The notes beneath the pieces were generated by a model. That model was not told where the DNA came from. It did no database searches and saw only the letters and a program-made list of their open reading frames with translations. Positions 1 through 11,625 of a stretch of 64,000 nucleotides of DNA are shown one piece after another; position 1 is the first letter of the stretch; every line of letters starts with the position of its first letter. The position numbers and the translations under genes are program-made. Where the stretch lies: the NCBI GenBank assembly GCA_013397865.1, contig VZTI01001820.1, positions 1,592,837 to 1,656,836 on the forward strand. The letters are read 5' to 3'. This DNA comes from Struthidea cinerea (Eukaryota > Chordata > Aves > Passeriformes > Corcoracidae).

Positions 1-2763
1 ATGCACTATGGCATATCAACCCAGACCATAACATATTTACCCTAAAAGGCACTGTTGTTCAGACTGAGTAAAAATTGCTTCAGCTGGCAACAAATGTTCT
101 ATTCACGCTCTTGAGTAAAATTATTCTAAGGCAATTATTGCTGGTAAACCCAAAGTCAGTATCTGTACAAGCAGCACTTTACTCATGTTTGTGCTGGCAA
201 AGCGTACCTGGGATGGTGGTGGCCACCAGGCTGAGTGGCAATTTGAAAGCAAAGCTATTTCCAAGATAGAAAATATAAATATAACACTATAAAAGCTCAG
301 GTTTTGCCACAGCAAAATGCTACACTGGGGCTTTTATCATCAAAGCAGTGAAAGATCAGGACATGACACTCCAAACCAACATAGAAGTCCATAACAGAGA
401 AATGAAAATACTTCTTAGGCTACAGAAGACCATTAGAGGTGAAAGTAATGGTTTGAGGATGAGAAAAGTCCATTTTGGTCCTGGAGGCTGTAGTGAAGAT
501 AGGTGATGGCCTTTGAGCAGAGGAGGAGAGAGAAAAGACCTTAATCTGCACTATGCTGAGCTCTTCTTCAAAGTGTGTTGTTTCTAATTTATTTACTACC
601 AGTGTATAAGTCTGCACACAATTCTCTGCTTGGATAGAGGTTTTTGATGTGTAGTTTGCAGTTCACAATCTGGTACTTCAAAAGTACTTTTTTTATCTTT
701 CCTTGACAGAATAGCTTGTTTAATTCTTGCTGCAATAATCTATAAATTTCATAGTGGAAATTCAATATTAGAGTATCTTTCAGGTCTGTACTTTGTCATT
801 TATTGTTCATGTTTTTCTTGAACTGTTGTTCTAATGATATTTGCACAGTCTGATTATCACCAAATAAAAAATAAAACACAAAAGAACATGATGACCAAAT
901 TGACTCTTAAAAGTGACCAATTATTTACTGCTTTTGTTTTATCCCTCTGCTCTTTCATGGCCTCTGGTTACTAATCTGTCACACAGTCATCTTAACTGTG
1001 TGTATCATGCCTATCGTCCACATTGTGTATATGTTGTCTCTAGGGGAAACAATACATTGTTATATATTTCATTGCTTCACAAAAAGTAATCTACTTTTTA
1101 AAAAACTGTAATTAGAAAATAAACTGATAGTTGGGATTAAATAGGAAATGTGCTGCTGAAAGGAGCACTTCTGTGGCAGAGTTTGTCCTAGCAGCTTGCT
1201 GAATATGAAAGTCATGTAGTATTAACCTACAATTAGGTCATGTTATCCAAGGCCTTACCTCTACACTGGCAGATCCCTCAAAAGATCTTTAAAAATTACA
1301 AGGACAGTGGCAAGTAATCTTTAGAATAAATATTTGAGAATGCCATTTTGGTCTTTCCTTTGGTTTTCTGGTGAGTCTCAAGTTCTCTGATCTGCTTTTA
1401 GATTTTGACATTTCTGTATTGGGGACTGTCCTTGGGTTTTTCTCCTCTTCGTGTAAACTAGGGCTTGTGTAATGATCACAAGATGTGCATTGTGTGTTAA
1501 TTCAGGAATGTAGGGGATAAATTACTGAACACAAAAAAGCCTGAAACATGCCCACACTAACTTTGTGTCATTCCTGCTGAGCTTCTGCTCTTCTACGTGG
1601 AAATGCTGCTCGCTTTTAGCTTTGGGCCCAAGGAAAGACCACAAGTCTGACGGCATTTAGGATGACTGGGTCCTGTTTCCATCTCTGACCCTTCAACAGC
1701 TCTCTCTTTAGGCCAAATTCTGCATGAATATCATCAAATCTCTTGAATTCTGTGAAACTTTCTACATTTTTAATGACAGGTAAGCTATTGCAAAGATATA
1801 GTGGGAGCATTTTGCTCTTTCAGTGTGCAAGAATAAAATCTGCTGGACCAAAGTGTTCAAGAAATAAGTTAATCGGAAAAGCATGTGAAATCCTGAAAAG
1901 AACAAGAGCTCCCAACAGGTTTGCGAGTTCCTATATGCAAGAAGTGTACTTGGAATTCTGCCCCCTTCTCAAATCAAATCAATCTGATTATGGGAAAACA
2001 TCTCTGTGGACAGTAGTCCTCAACTTCTTTTGCTCTGGCTGAGCATAATGTTGTCACTGGTCCTCTTCAAGCCAGGAGCTGAGCTATGACTTGTACAGAC
2101 TCTGTTTGATTCCTTGGGATCAGAAAAGGCACATCGCCCTTGTTGGAGTGAGGGGGAGGAAGGTTTGACCCTTCTGAAGTTGGAGTGGGTTGTCCTGCCA
2201 GCAGCACTTTCCTGTGAGCTGCTGGCCGGGCAGTGTTTGCAGTGGCCACCGTTAAATGGTGACCAGGGCAAATGATCTCAGCTGTGGCTGCAGAGATACG
2301 AGGGGTTTCCATCAAGGCAAGCTGGCTAAGATGACCTCAAGTCAGCTTTTTTCCCCTGATTTAGACAGCTCCAAAGAATGCCTTGGGCAGGAGCCAGCAA
2401 TCATGCTTTTCAGGAGCTGCTGGCCTGCATCACTCAAGCCCAGAGAAAAGCCACCCTCAGTCTGTAAATTACAAATTCTTGAGAGTAGTGACTCGTGTTC
2501 CCCAAAACATGATACTGTCTTTAAAATCCTCCTTTTATCTTTTTAATCAGGCTGCTTCTTATTGACATTCTGGTCTCCCAGACATTCTGTTGTGTCCTGA
2601 AGCTTAGGGAGAGGCACTCTATAAACCAAGGAACAAGGAATTCTACCACTTGCATTTGTGATGAGTGTTATCACTACTTCTGTATCTTTTCCAACTGTGG
2701 TTGTGAGTTTTCCTGTCTTAGGAGAAAATATACAAGAAGAAATAAATGATGAATGGTAACATA
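1..2763. other. AT-rich noncoding stretch, no gene seen
   Basis: No reading frame here has a recognisable product, and no splice-flanked open exon stands out. The sequence is AT-rich with many short A and T runs. A small perfect inverted repeat (8-bp arms AAAAAGTA/TACTTTTT, 3-nt loop) lies at 1081-1099. A donor-like CAG|gtaagc near 1781 has no open exon upstream. It is read as intergenic or intronic DNA. Confidence 0.6.
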
Positions 2764-2836
2764 ACTTGAACAGGGTTATGCAGACAGAGTTGGGAACAGA
2801 ACTGAAGACTCTAACATGGGAAAGCCTTTGTCTTAC
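2764..2836 (+). repeat. MIR/CORE-SINE-like ancient repeat fragment
   Basis: The stretch runs through a pattern typical of the 3' half of amniote MIR-type SINEs: a GTTATGCAGACAGAG-like segment, then TTGGGAACAGAACT, then a segment ending in a GACTCTAACAT-like motif. The match is from memory of the family consensus and is diverged. Ancient SINE pieces of this kind survive thinly in bird genomes. It could be chance similarity; a RepeatMasker run would settle it. Confidence 0.35.
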
Positions 2837-5800
2837 TTTGGCATGCAGTTTGTTCTGAAGGTCTATGGCAAATGGAGCATTTCTGTGATTTTCAGCAGCA
2901 CAGGGGAGCTCAGCCATTAGCAGCTACACCGCTTGACAAATTTACCCTCTTACACTGTGGTCAGAGGCCAGTTCTTGAGCCCAACCAACAATCTCAGATT
3001 TTGTATACAATAAAAATGTCTTATTTGGGGTCAGCAGATGCCAAAAAAAGGACTGGTGGGACATTTGGCTAAGTGGTTGGTTGCCACCAGCAATTTACTT
3101 CCAGAAATGTTCCCAGAAAGCAGTGGTACTTGTGCCTTGTTGCTCCCTGCACAGGCTGATGCTGGCATTGCTGCTGTACGTGAAGTGGTGAGGTTCTGTC
3201 AGTCTGGAAGGAGCTCAGGTTCTGCCAGTGGCTCTTATGGAGGGGAAAGAATAAAAGCTTTGCTGATTCTCTATAGCTCCTGCTGGACCAATACATCATC
3301 TTGTTCCTTGTAGATTTTTTGTGAAGGCCACCTGTTAGGGATGTGTTTTTTGGCTCCCCAGTAGAGGCTCTGCCTGCAATCCTCAGGGGAGAGGAGTGGA
3401 GAGGAAATAACATCTCAGTGCAGCAAATTACATGTATGTTTAAAAATACAAATTATTCCATCCTTCTTTACAGAAATTGTTCATCTCATGATTACTCATA
3501 TCAGTAAAACCATTGTAGGATCTGCTTTTTCTCCTTTGCTATTAAAGTATTCTGATTTTTCTACATTAAGGAAAACAAACAATTTCTACTTTACTGTAGT
3601 TTATTATTTAGTTCTTACTGCTTCACCATTTATGTTTAGGGACAGTACTGCATTGCTTACTCTCTGAAAATGGAAATACATTTAGTTCACTGAAATCTGA
3701 ATCTGTTCAGCTCACTCCATATAAAACTAATTTAAAATAGCTGGAAAACTTGATGTAAATGTGATGCAAATATTTCATTACAAGAACCATCTATAGGTCA
3801 AAGACCATTTGTGTTCCTGGTTTTTTAAACTGTATTTTCAGAACTGCTGTTCAAGTCCACCTGCTCCTCCTCCCATCCAGTTCTGAGTGTTTTGCCCCAT
3901 AGACCAAATCCACCCAAACATTTGTGCATCCTTCGTCAGTGCTGTGGCTAAATAAGGTTCTCCTCATGCTGTGGCCCTGTTCCAGTGACTGTCTCTACTG
4001 CTGGAAAAGCAAGCGCTGGAAAACACTAGAACGGGAGGCAGTCTGGCTTCTTTGTTGCAGCAGAGCTGCCTCAGCCAGCCCATTGCACCATGGTCGAGTC
4101 ATAGACTTCCTTCTAAGCACAAATTTTAAATTCCTCTGGGATTTCTCATGGTTAATACCCTTGTATTTCACAAATTAGCCCTTCCTATAATCCCACTACA
4201 TGAGCTGTCTCCTGTAGCTTCTGAAATGTGTTTTGCCGGTCTTTCTGCTTAGGTATTTAGACACATTGTTTCCTGACATGGAGTGCATGTTGCTAGCCAG
4301 TTCTCCTTGTGGAAAGCAGAGTCTTTGCTCCCCCAAAAGGTGCATGATACCATCAGTGTCGTGCAGCTCATGGAGTTGCTCTGCTGAATGACCAGTGGTG
4401 ACAAGGAGTGGAAAAATGCTGCTGTATAATCTCTGAGGTGCTCTAAATTTAGGATAATTATATATTTCTCAGCCAAAAAAAGAGGCAGAAATAAATTAAA
4501 TAACCTTGTGAAACAACATTCCCTTGCTATAAATATCTTGTAACCACCTACCTTGTTTTTTGGCCTTGATCTCCTAAGCAGTGGTATTTGTAAGCTTGTG
4601 CTGCATGTCCCTTCTTTCATCTTACATTTTGACCTGATGATTATGCCTGGCTAATTTTGGTAGGGAAGGTGATGTGTTAAAGATGTGACATCCTTGCATG
4701 ACTTATGAAACTTGGCTGCCTAGGGCAGAGGACCAGACTAATGTCCTTGCAAGGCAAAGGCAGCTATTTCTGCATCCCTTACAGTGCAGTTCTGAACCAC
4801 ACCCAGCATGTGCCACTGCTTGTCCAGCCAAGAGAGGCAGGAAAGGTGAGAGTGGGTTCCATTAGTTTTTGTTTATGCTGTTATTTGAGAGGACAAAAGA
4901 TAAAAGAAAAGAAACAAACACGAAAGTGCGAGTATTCATGTCTAATTAGTGGTTTACTCTTGCACTGCCTTTAAGCAGGAGAATTGAATGGTGCTAACTA
5001 CAGTGTCTGGCCACTATCCGTATGGGACACTGCCAGCAGGATTGATACCTTCATCTCCATCACAGGCTAAGAATCTTGTTTATTTGTTCACTTCCCAGCC
5101 AAACAAATACGGAATTCTGTCATGCAAAGTAGAACTAACCCAACAATAGAGTCTTTGTCTTCCAGGAGGGCCAGAATGGAGTGTGCTGCCTTGAAACCTC
5201 CTTGTTTCAATGGGAAAACTGAGCGCGAGTTTTGTATGTCCCTCATGAGTGCTGTAACATGGAAGTAATCGTGGATTATCTTGTTATTCCCACACCAGTG
5301 TGCAGCTCAGTCCAAGTGGTTTAAGTGGGTTTAAGCCTTTCTCACCATTCTCCCCAAGCAGAACAGGTGAAGGAAGAGATGGTCTGTGGGCTCCAATGGA
5401 TTAATCAGCATGCTGATGTGCTTCTGGGAATTCCAGAAGCAGATGTTTAAACCTCCTGAGAACTATATTTCCAAAGTCTGAGCCTGCAATTCAGCAACCC
5501 CTGCAGTCAGTATTAGTAAATGTTGCTGCTGCTGCAAGGGAGAATCCAGCACCCTCTCATCCTCTGCCCTCTCTCAGGCTGGTACAGCCTCATCAGGACT
5601 GATCCTTAACAAGTTAACAAGTGACCAGCCATTTTTCCTGGATTATTTTTCAGATGAATCAGTTCCCCAAGTAACACCAAAGCAAGAGAAAGGAATGTTG
5701 GGGGGTGGATTTTCTCCTTTTAGACTGGTGCAAAGCAGGCAGTGAACATGTTCTGAAATGTTCTCCACTTTAATTTAAAGCTGCTTTCCCAAAAAGCAAC

Positions 5801-6240
5801 AACCTGCACAGTTTATTTGTCCAAGACACATATCCCAGTATCAGTGTTAGGAAACAATTTAGAAAAGATCCTCTCATTGTAGTCAGCAGCAGTAACAGCT
5901 CATAGTTAAACCCAGACTACTGCATTTGCTCTGCTCTTATTCTGCACTGACATTGGTTACTCTGAAATGCAAGTAAGCAGTGTCGTGTAAATGAACTCCT
6001 TTGTTCCCTGTATGTGTGACTTCCAGCTACTGCTAAAAACTTCATTTATTTTGTCATGCAAGCAGATCATTTTTGTTTTGAGCTAAGAATCACTTCCTGT
6101 GCTGGTTGAATTAAAACAGTGCTTCCCCACTCTCCCACTCCTATGTCTGTGCTTTGCATGCTGCTGCTTTTGCTAAAGCTACAAAGTAGACTCTGGATTA
6201 CAGCTATTCTACTTTTCTGGGTTTGCTTTATTCATCACAG
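2837..6240. other. Noncoding stretch with one exon-like segment
   Basis: No recognisable gene. The only structured element picked out is the exon-like segment at 4785-4845, listed separately. The rest is unique-looking sequence of mixed composition with no microsatellite of note, no CR1 fragment that I can see and no long open frame with a plausible product. Confidence 0.55.
4785..4845 (+). other. Candidate 61-bp exon (splice-flanked, open)
   Basis: A pyrimidine-rich acceptor (TGCATCCCTTACAG) precedes the segment and a donor AAAG|gtgaga follows it. Reading with one leading base, the 20 codons are open and end in phase 0, giving a peptide starting AVLNHTQHVPLLVQ. I recognise no family. In 64 kb such acceptor-open-donor combinations arise by chance, so this is a hypothesis only. 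Conservation in other birds with codon-third-position changes would support it. Confidence 0.15.
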
Positions 6241-6334
6241 GGTTTCTGTACGTTCTGGTGGGTACCGGAGCGAAGCCAAGAACAATGTTGCTTAAGGTTG
6301 TACTGAAGGCCAAAAACTGAAGTAAATTACAAAG
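6241..6334 (+). other. Candidate 94-bp exon, ends in a stop before the donor
   Basis: The acceptor is strong (TTTGCTTTATTCATCACAG) and the donor is AAAG|gtgagc. The best frame is open from the acceptor and reads FLYVLVGTGAKPRTMLLK before a TGA at 6318-6320, 14 bp short of the donor. The same frame is open upstream to 6177 and is hydrophobic there. A stop close to the donor fits a noncoding RNA exon, a poison exon or chance better than an ordinary coding exon. No family was recognised. Confidence 0.15.
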
Positions 6335-6349
6335 GTGAGCAGGACCCCA

Positions 6350-6404
6350 GCAAGAGTGGGCTGCTGGCAGCATGGCACTCTGCAAAGGCAAGAGTGGGCT
6401 GCTG
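6350..6404 (+). repeat. Local 17-bp direct repeat, 38-bp spacing
   Basis: The 17-mer GCAAGAGTGGGCTGCTG occurs exactly at 6350-6366 and again at 6388-6404. The 21 bp between copies do not repeat. This looks like a recent local duplication or a slippage remnant. No function is suggested. Confidence 0.8.
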
Positions 6405-7915
6405 AGTTATTGTCAGAGCTAGAAAATGTCCTTTGCCCTATTGCATCAACCCCTCTTTTCCACTTTCCAGCTGCTAAGAGGGCACAATTAGCTCCATTAG
6501 TAATTTAGCAGATTCAAAATCTGAATGGGTTGGATTTTGCCTTGCTTATAAATGAGGCACTGGCAGCAGGATGTCATCACGCTTAGACTGGAAGCTAGAC
6601 ACAAGGAAAGATTTGAGGGCCTGACCCTGGAATAAAGTCCAAGGATCTCTCTTGGGAAGCTACACAGTGTGAAGGGAAAATTAGGTGCACCAAAATGTGA
6701 TGCAAATCAGCTGGCATTGCCTTGGCTCAGGGATGCACTCGGGTCCTTCTGTCCATGTATGCTCCAAAACATGGATTTCTCCCTGAGAATCTGTGTTTTT
6801 CTAGACCTGTGCTGGACAGGGCTCACTGCACTCCTTCAAGCTCCACTCCTGCCCATGTGCAAAAGGTAAAAATATTCACATGAAGAGAAGGAACCCAACG
6901 TCCTATTTAATCCACCCATTATCACTTCAGTAGTTGATCACCATAACCTAGCAGACACAAAGTATTTCAGAGCAGCATTGCCACACTCTCCTTTTATTGA
7001 GGATGTTTTCCTCTTTAGACAGTGTTTCAGGACCTGTGAGAAAGGAGAAGGTGGAGAGAGGAAACGAGTGATGCAAACAAGCACAGGCACCAGAGGGAAC
7101 CTGTCTCTGATCCTGTGGGAAGAGCAGTCCCTTGGCAGAGGAGATGGCTCTGTGCTGGTTGCCGTGTCCCAAGGACAGTCCGTGCACGTTCACCACGGTG
7201 CTGTAGGAGATGAGAAGCACCAGCCTGAGCACAGCACGATGTCCTAGCCGAGTGCTCTCTCTCCAAGCTGGTGCACAAGGAATAGGTACCTCCTCCACCC
7301 AAGCTTTGGAAGAATATGCTGAGATGGCCTCAGAGCACAGCCTGCAGATCAAGCTCATTAGGAGATTTTGGGGTCTCTCTGAAACAAGGTGTCCCTCACC
7401 TTTTAACTGTGGGCAGGAAGGACATGCTGACCCACTGGCACTGAGGTGACCCTGATTACCTGGGCACAGGGAACTCTGTGTGCCTGCTGGAGGGGCCCAG
7501 GCACCTCATTAGTTCTGGCTTCTGCTGTCTACATCTTGTCAGCGAGCACATAGACTGGCTGTTTCCATCAGCAGTGACAAGAAAAAAGAAATGCATCCAT
7601 GTCTATTGCCTTGCTGTTTTTCATCCAGTCTCCGTATGAAACCTTTCTAGCTAAGAGTATGGCCTGGCAGTGTTTTCAGAGTTGGCCCCACAAAACTTTT
7701 ATAGCTATCCAGCAGATGGTCAGCAAAGCTTCCAAAAAATACCTAAAGATCAACCTTATTTCCCCTCCCCCCAGGTGAGCAGTGTGCTGCCTTACTGAAA
7801 AAAACCCCAACCATTTTTTTGGGCATCTGAGTGGGTCTTGGTCCCTTTCTGTCAAAGCCAAGAGGCAGAGCTGCCGGGGGAAACAGCCAGGTGCCTGCTT
7901 TTTCCCCCTGGGCAG
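6405..7915. other. Noncoding stretch, no gene seen
   Basis: No splice-flanked open exon, repeat family or recognisable protein was found. Overlapping frames on both strands around 6950-7450 are open for up to about 136 codons, but the peptides are low-information, with no domain, signal or conserved motif, and they overlap one another, as chance frames do in locally GC-richer sequence. Confidence 0.5.
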
Positions 7916-8045
7916 GGACATATGAGGTAGAAGGCAAAAGTCCTGGATCACAGACATCACATTTGGGATGGAAGCAACTGAACCATTTATACAGTGGGAA
8001 AAAAAGCCCTTGTCTGTGGTCCGGTTTCCTATCTTAGGAGGAAAG
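7916..8045 (+). other. Candidate 130-bp noncoding exon with strong splice sites
   Basis: The acceptor TGCTTTTTCCCCCTGGGCAG and the donor AAAG|gtaagt are close to vertebrate consensus. All three frames contain stops; the longest reads through most of the exon and stops 11-13 bp before the donor. If real, it fits a long noncoding RNA, an untranslated exon or a poison exon. There is no other support in the sequence. RNA-seq junction reads at 7915/7916 and 8045/8046 would decide it. Confidence 0.2.
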
Positions 8046-10093
8046 GTAAGTCTAAGTCATTATCCACAGGCATGCTGTGGGATCTGATTTCAGTAATGCC
8101 TAGCTGGTGAAGTGTAGGAGCTCTGGGAGAGCGAAGCTGTTGCTGTGTGGATGGGGCTGGAGCGTTGCCTGGGTTTGGAAGTCACCTGGTGCTCAGTTCC
8201 AGATGCCCTATGCAATAGGGGCTGTCCTGTACCTACTGCTCAGATCCCACCTGAAGGGAGGACAGGCCATGGCTTTCCTGCACTTTCGCTGCAACACATT
8301 AAATCCTACATGAGTGATGCAGCTCTCCCAGGGCTGTAGCACCCTCAGGGCACTGGGCTTGAAGACATGATGCAAAAGAAGACAGAAGGACATCTCTGGG
8401 CCTGCTTGGCGTTTAAAGTCTGACAGCCCTGCTTGACTCTGCCCCAGTAAGTTCTGCTTCAAGTTGCTTATCATTTTTTGCAAAAGTCCTGTTTTCCATG
8501 TGGAGACTTGTATCTCAGATTTGCCAACTGTTTGTCAACAGTTTTTTGGTTGGTTGGTTTTTTTTTGAAGTACAGGAGAGAGGATAAGCACCTTGTCCTG
8601 TGAGAAGATGGGTGGTGCAGGTGTTGGTGGAGCACCCTCAGCATTATGTGTATTATGTGAGAAGGGGCAACTCAATGCTTTTCTTTCAAAAGTGGCATTG
8701 ACACAGTTCTTTTTTCCACTGGATTAGGCAGGCAGCAGGTTTGTGGAGGTCAAGCCTCTCCTGTCTCTTGGGATGGTACTAAGATAGAGACCATGCAGAC
8801 AGAAAAGGAGCATGGCAAACCCTGCTAGAAATGTGGAAGAAGGGGCAGGCCAACCAGGCAGAGAGATGGGAGACACGGGCCTCTGCAGCCCAGCTGACCC
8901 TCCTGGGGCCTGGCGGACAGGGTGTCCAGTTGCCCTGCTTAACCCCTTGGTCTCTGCCCATGGTCATCCTCCAGCTCGTGCTGGAAACTGAGGCTGTCCG
9001 TATGCTAGATAGGGAGGGTATTTTCTGCCTTTTTCTTTATGTTTATTTATGCAATTAGCTCAATATTTATTTGTTAAAATACAAAGCTTATTTAAATTCC
9101 AAATTTTATGAGACAAAACACCGCAAAGAATGACTTCAATATGTATTTCACATGCTTGTTACTGCAGTCAGGTGAGAAGGGTTCATGTGCATGTAGTCTG
9201 CAGACCTAAAATACTTTTGTTCTCCATAACCAACCTTCTCTGAGACACAATGAGCTAAGGAAAACATTATAGCCAGATAAAACTGGGTGCAGTCATACTG
9301 GAACATAATTTAAGCCTGTTGTGCAATACCTCAGAGTAAAACCACCAGTCATAAAGCAGCAGAATTATTTACCTTCATTTCACAGAAGAAAATCTTCCTT
9401 GGAATCAATTTGGTGTTTCACTTTTTTTCTTCTGGTGTTTCCCAGCGAACTAGGGCTGGACAACTTGTTCTAGAGACAGGAAACTCTGTCTGAACATGCT
9501 GGAGGATGCATACAACTGTCTCAGCAAAGGGGTGTCAGCCTTTGTACAGCTGTTTCCTCAGCTCACTCAGGAAGAATTATTCTCACTCCTTACAGCCTTT
9601 TACATTTTGGTGGTGGTAATCGTGATTCCAAGCTGTGAAAACCTTTCCCACTGGTAGCAGCATGCTCTCTGGAAGAGCTGCCACTAAAACCTCTGCGTGT
9701 TGGGCAGGCAGGTCACAGGATAATGTTGGTGACCTGTGCTAATGCCACCACTCCTCACTTCCAGTGCTGGGTGCTGTTCCATTCATCCAGCAGTATTTCC
9801 CTCACCCTCTTTCCAAGAGGGAGCAAAACTACAGCAATATGAGGATATTTTAGCACGATAACTACCAAGACCCACATGAGAATAAACTGTCCAGAATCTT
9901 GCACAAGAAATGGACACAAAGGGTACCTGAAAATCTGGAAGTTGCCCACATTGCTTTAGAGATCACTGCCAGCAGCCCACATCTGTGCACCATGTGAGCA
10001 AGTGAGAAAGTGTCTTTGAGAAGGGTGTAATGTTGGTCCTGTGTCAATAATGGATCTAGTCCAAGGTACTGAAGCATCTGCTCTATATTTCAG
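8046..10093. other. Noncoding stretch, no gene seen
   Basis: Nothing gene-like was identified. At 8526-8543 there is a perfect 7-bp inverted repeat (AACTGTT/AACAGTT, 4-nt loop), followed immediately by a GGTT-repeat and T-run at about 8547-8566. From 9060 the sequence becomes AT-rich. A MIR-like short match near 9370-9395 is too weak to call. Confidence 0.5.
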
Positions 10094-10130
10094 TATTTTA
10101 TTTCTTGCACTTGTAAGGATATTTGAGAAG
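10094..10130 (+). other. Candidate 37-bp micro-exon
   Basis: The acceptor CTGCTCTATATTTCAG and the donor GAAG|gtgagt are both good. One leading base plus 12 open codons read ILFLALVRIFEK, ending in phase 0. The hydrophobic peptide could be part of a membrane segment, but a 37-bp open stretch is expected by chance. It is phase-incompatible with the 4785-4845 candidate as a direct neighbour. Low confidence. Confidence 0.12.
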
Positions 10131-11095
10131 GTGAGTATCCACACCAAAAAGACTGCATTTGAAAGAAAAGCTAAGACGTGGTCACCACCAGCCAAAATGC
10201 TCGCTATGCAAGGAGGTACTTTGGACTCTCCTTCAGGCTACATGTCAGCGTTGGAATCAAATGATCACCATATGTAGGTCTGTAAAGCTCCGAAATTAGC
10301 TGTGCAGAGAGCAGCTCTGTGATGGTTACTGCTGGGTGGTTAACTGCCAGTGCAGGAGAACTAAATTATTATTGGCTCCCAGTGTGACTCCTATATGCTG
10401 TTAATTCATTACCTGAAGCTGAATTGCCAGCAGAGTGGGGCAGGTCCCTTCCTTGTCTCAGGGAGTATCACTGAAAGAGGTTCGGCAGTGGAGCCTTATC
10501 AGAGATGCCCACAGGCCACCCTAGATGTGAGGTAAGTGCATGTGAGAAGTGGGGTTTGGAAAGCAACAATTTAATCCATGTCCTGTACACTCACTCACAG
10601 AAAATATGGACTTCTACTGTATGTGACATGGAAGGGAATGAATCACAGACAGTTTTTCCATCCTTTTCTCTTCTGCAGCCTCTCACTGACCCAGTAAGGG
10701 GAATTTTCTTTTTCTACATTTACAACATAATTTGCTATGCCTTGGGAGGGGTGAGATGCTCTTTTGTGTTGGGGTGTTCTCCCCAGCAGCACCAGTGGAA
10801 GGCAATTACGATGCTGGTGATGTTCTCTCCTTCCCTGAAGAGTTAATGAATTCCATCCTCCTATTGTTGCAGAGTTTCCCTGGGACCTGCAGCAGGGCAG
10901 GATCCTCCATGCTCTGCAAAGGGTTTGCTTCCTGGTAACAGAGCAATCCATTAGCTCTTGTAGCTGTTGTTCTTGAACTGAAAGGTCTGTGCTCTAAAGC
11001 CCAGCAGGAAGAGATAATTAGCACTAAATTGTGTATTCTGGGCAAAATCCATCCACTTCTGCCAAGATTTCACAAGGCCTCAAATACAGTGGAAA
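10131..11095. other. Noncoding stretch, no gene seen
   Basis: Overlapping frames on both strands between 10505 and 11045 give unrelated peptides without recognisable domains. I see no repeat family here. Confidence 0.5.
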
Positions 11096-11625
11096 TACGT
11101 GTGGGGTGGACGCGTTTTGCATGAATGTGGAAGGAAGTGTGCATGATTGCACTCTCGGTCAGCGCGGCCCAGAAACAGGATCTGGGGTCGGTGTGGGTCC
11201 GTGCCAGCTCCACACCCTGGGTGAGCTGCTGGTTTGGTGCTGACGGCTCCAGCAGGGGACGGGGGCAGTGCCTGCAGGGACAAGTGGCTGCAGTAACATG
11301 CAGGGGAAATAGCCCCTATCCCAGCCATTCCCCTTGTTCGGCTGCCTTCCTTGGCTTTCTCTTGTGCACCCTGCTGCCAGCACTGCTGGGCACTGCGCTG
11401 CTCTTGGTCCTTCAACAAGCTGGGCTCGTGGATGCCCCAGGCCTCAGTTTGGGAGTCTCTCTTGCAGGACAGACAGAAACCCCAGATCCTGCACAGCACT
11501 GTCACTGCAGCATGATGCAATTCTTTACCCATGCACTGGGTGCCCCTGGTATATGTGCTTTAATAAACGCTCTGCTGCTTTAATTCTTCTTCCTCTGCTT
11601 CACAGCACACACAGTTCAGATGTTT
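11096..11625 (+). other. GC-richer block ending in a polyadenylation signal; possible LTR or 3' end
   Basis: The block is GC-richer than its surroundings and ends with AATAAA at 11562-11567, then a CTGCTGCTTTAATTCTTCTT tract. That arrangement (GC-rich body, AATAAA, TC-rich tail within about 50 bp) resembles an avian endogenous-retrovirus solo LTR or the 3' end of a transcript. I could not find convincing TG...CA termini or a target-site duplication, so neither reading is established. Open frames on both strands reach about 150 codons but look like shadows of composition. Confidence 0.2.
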
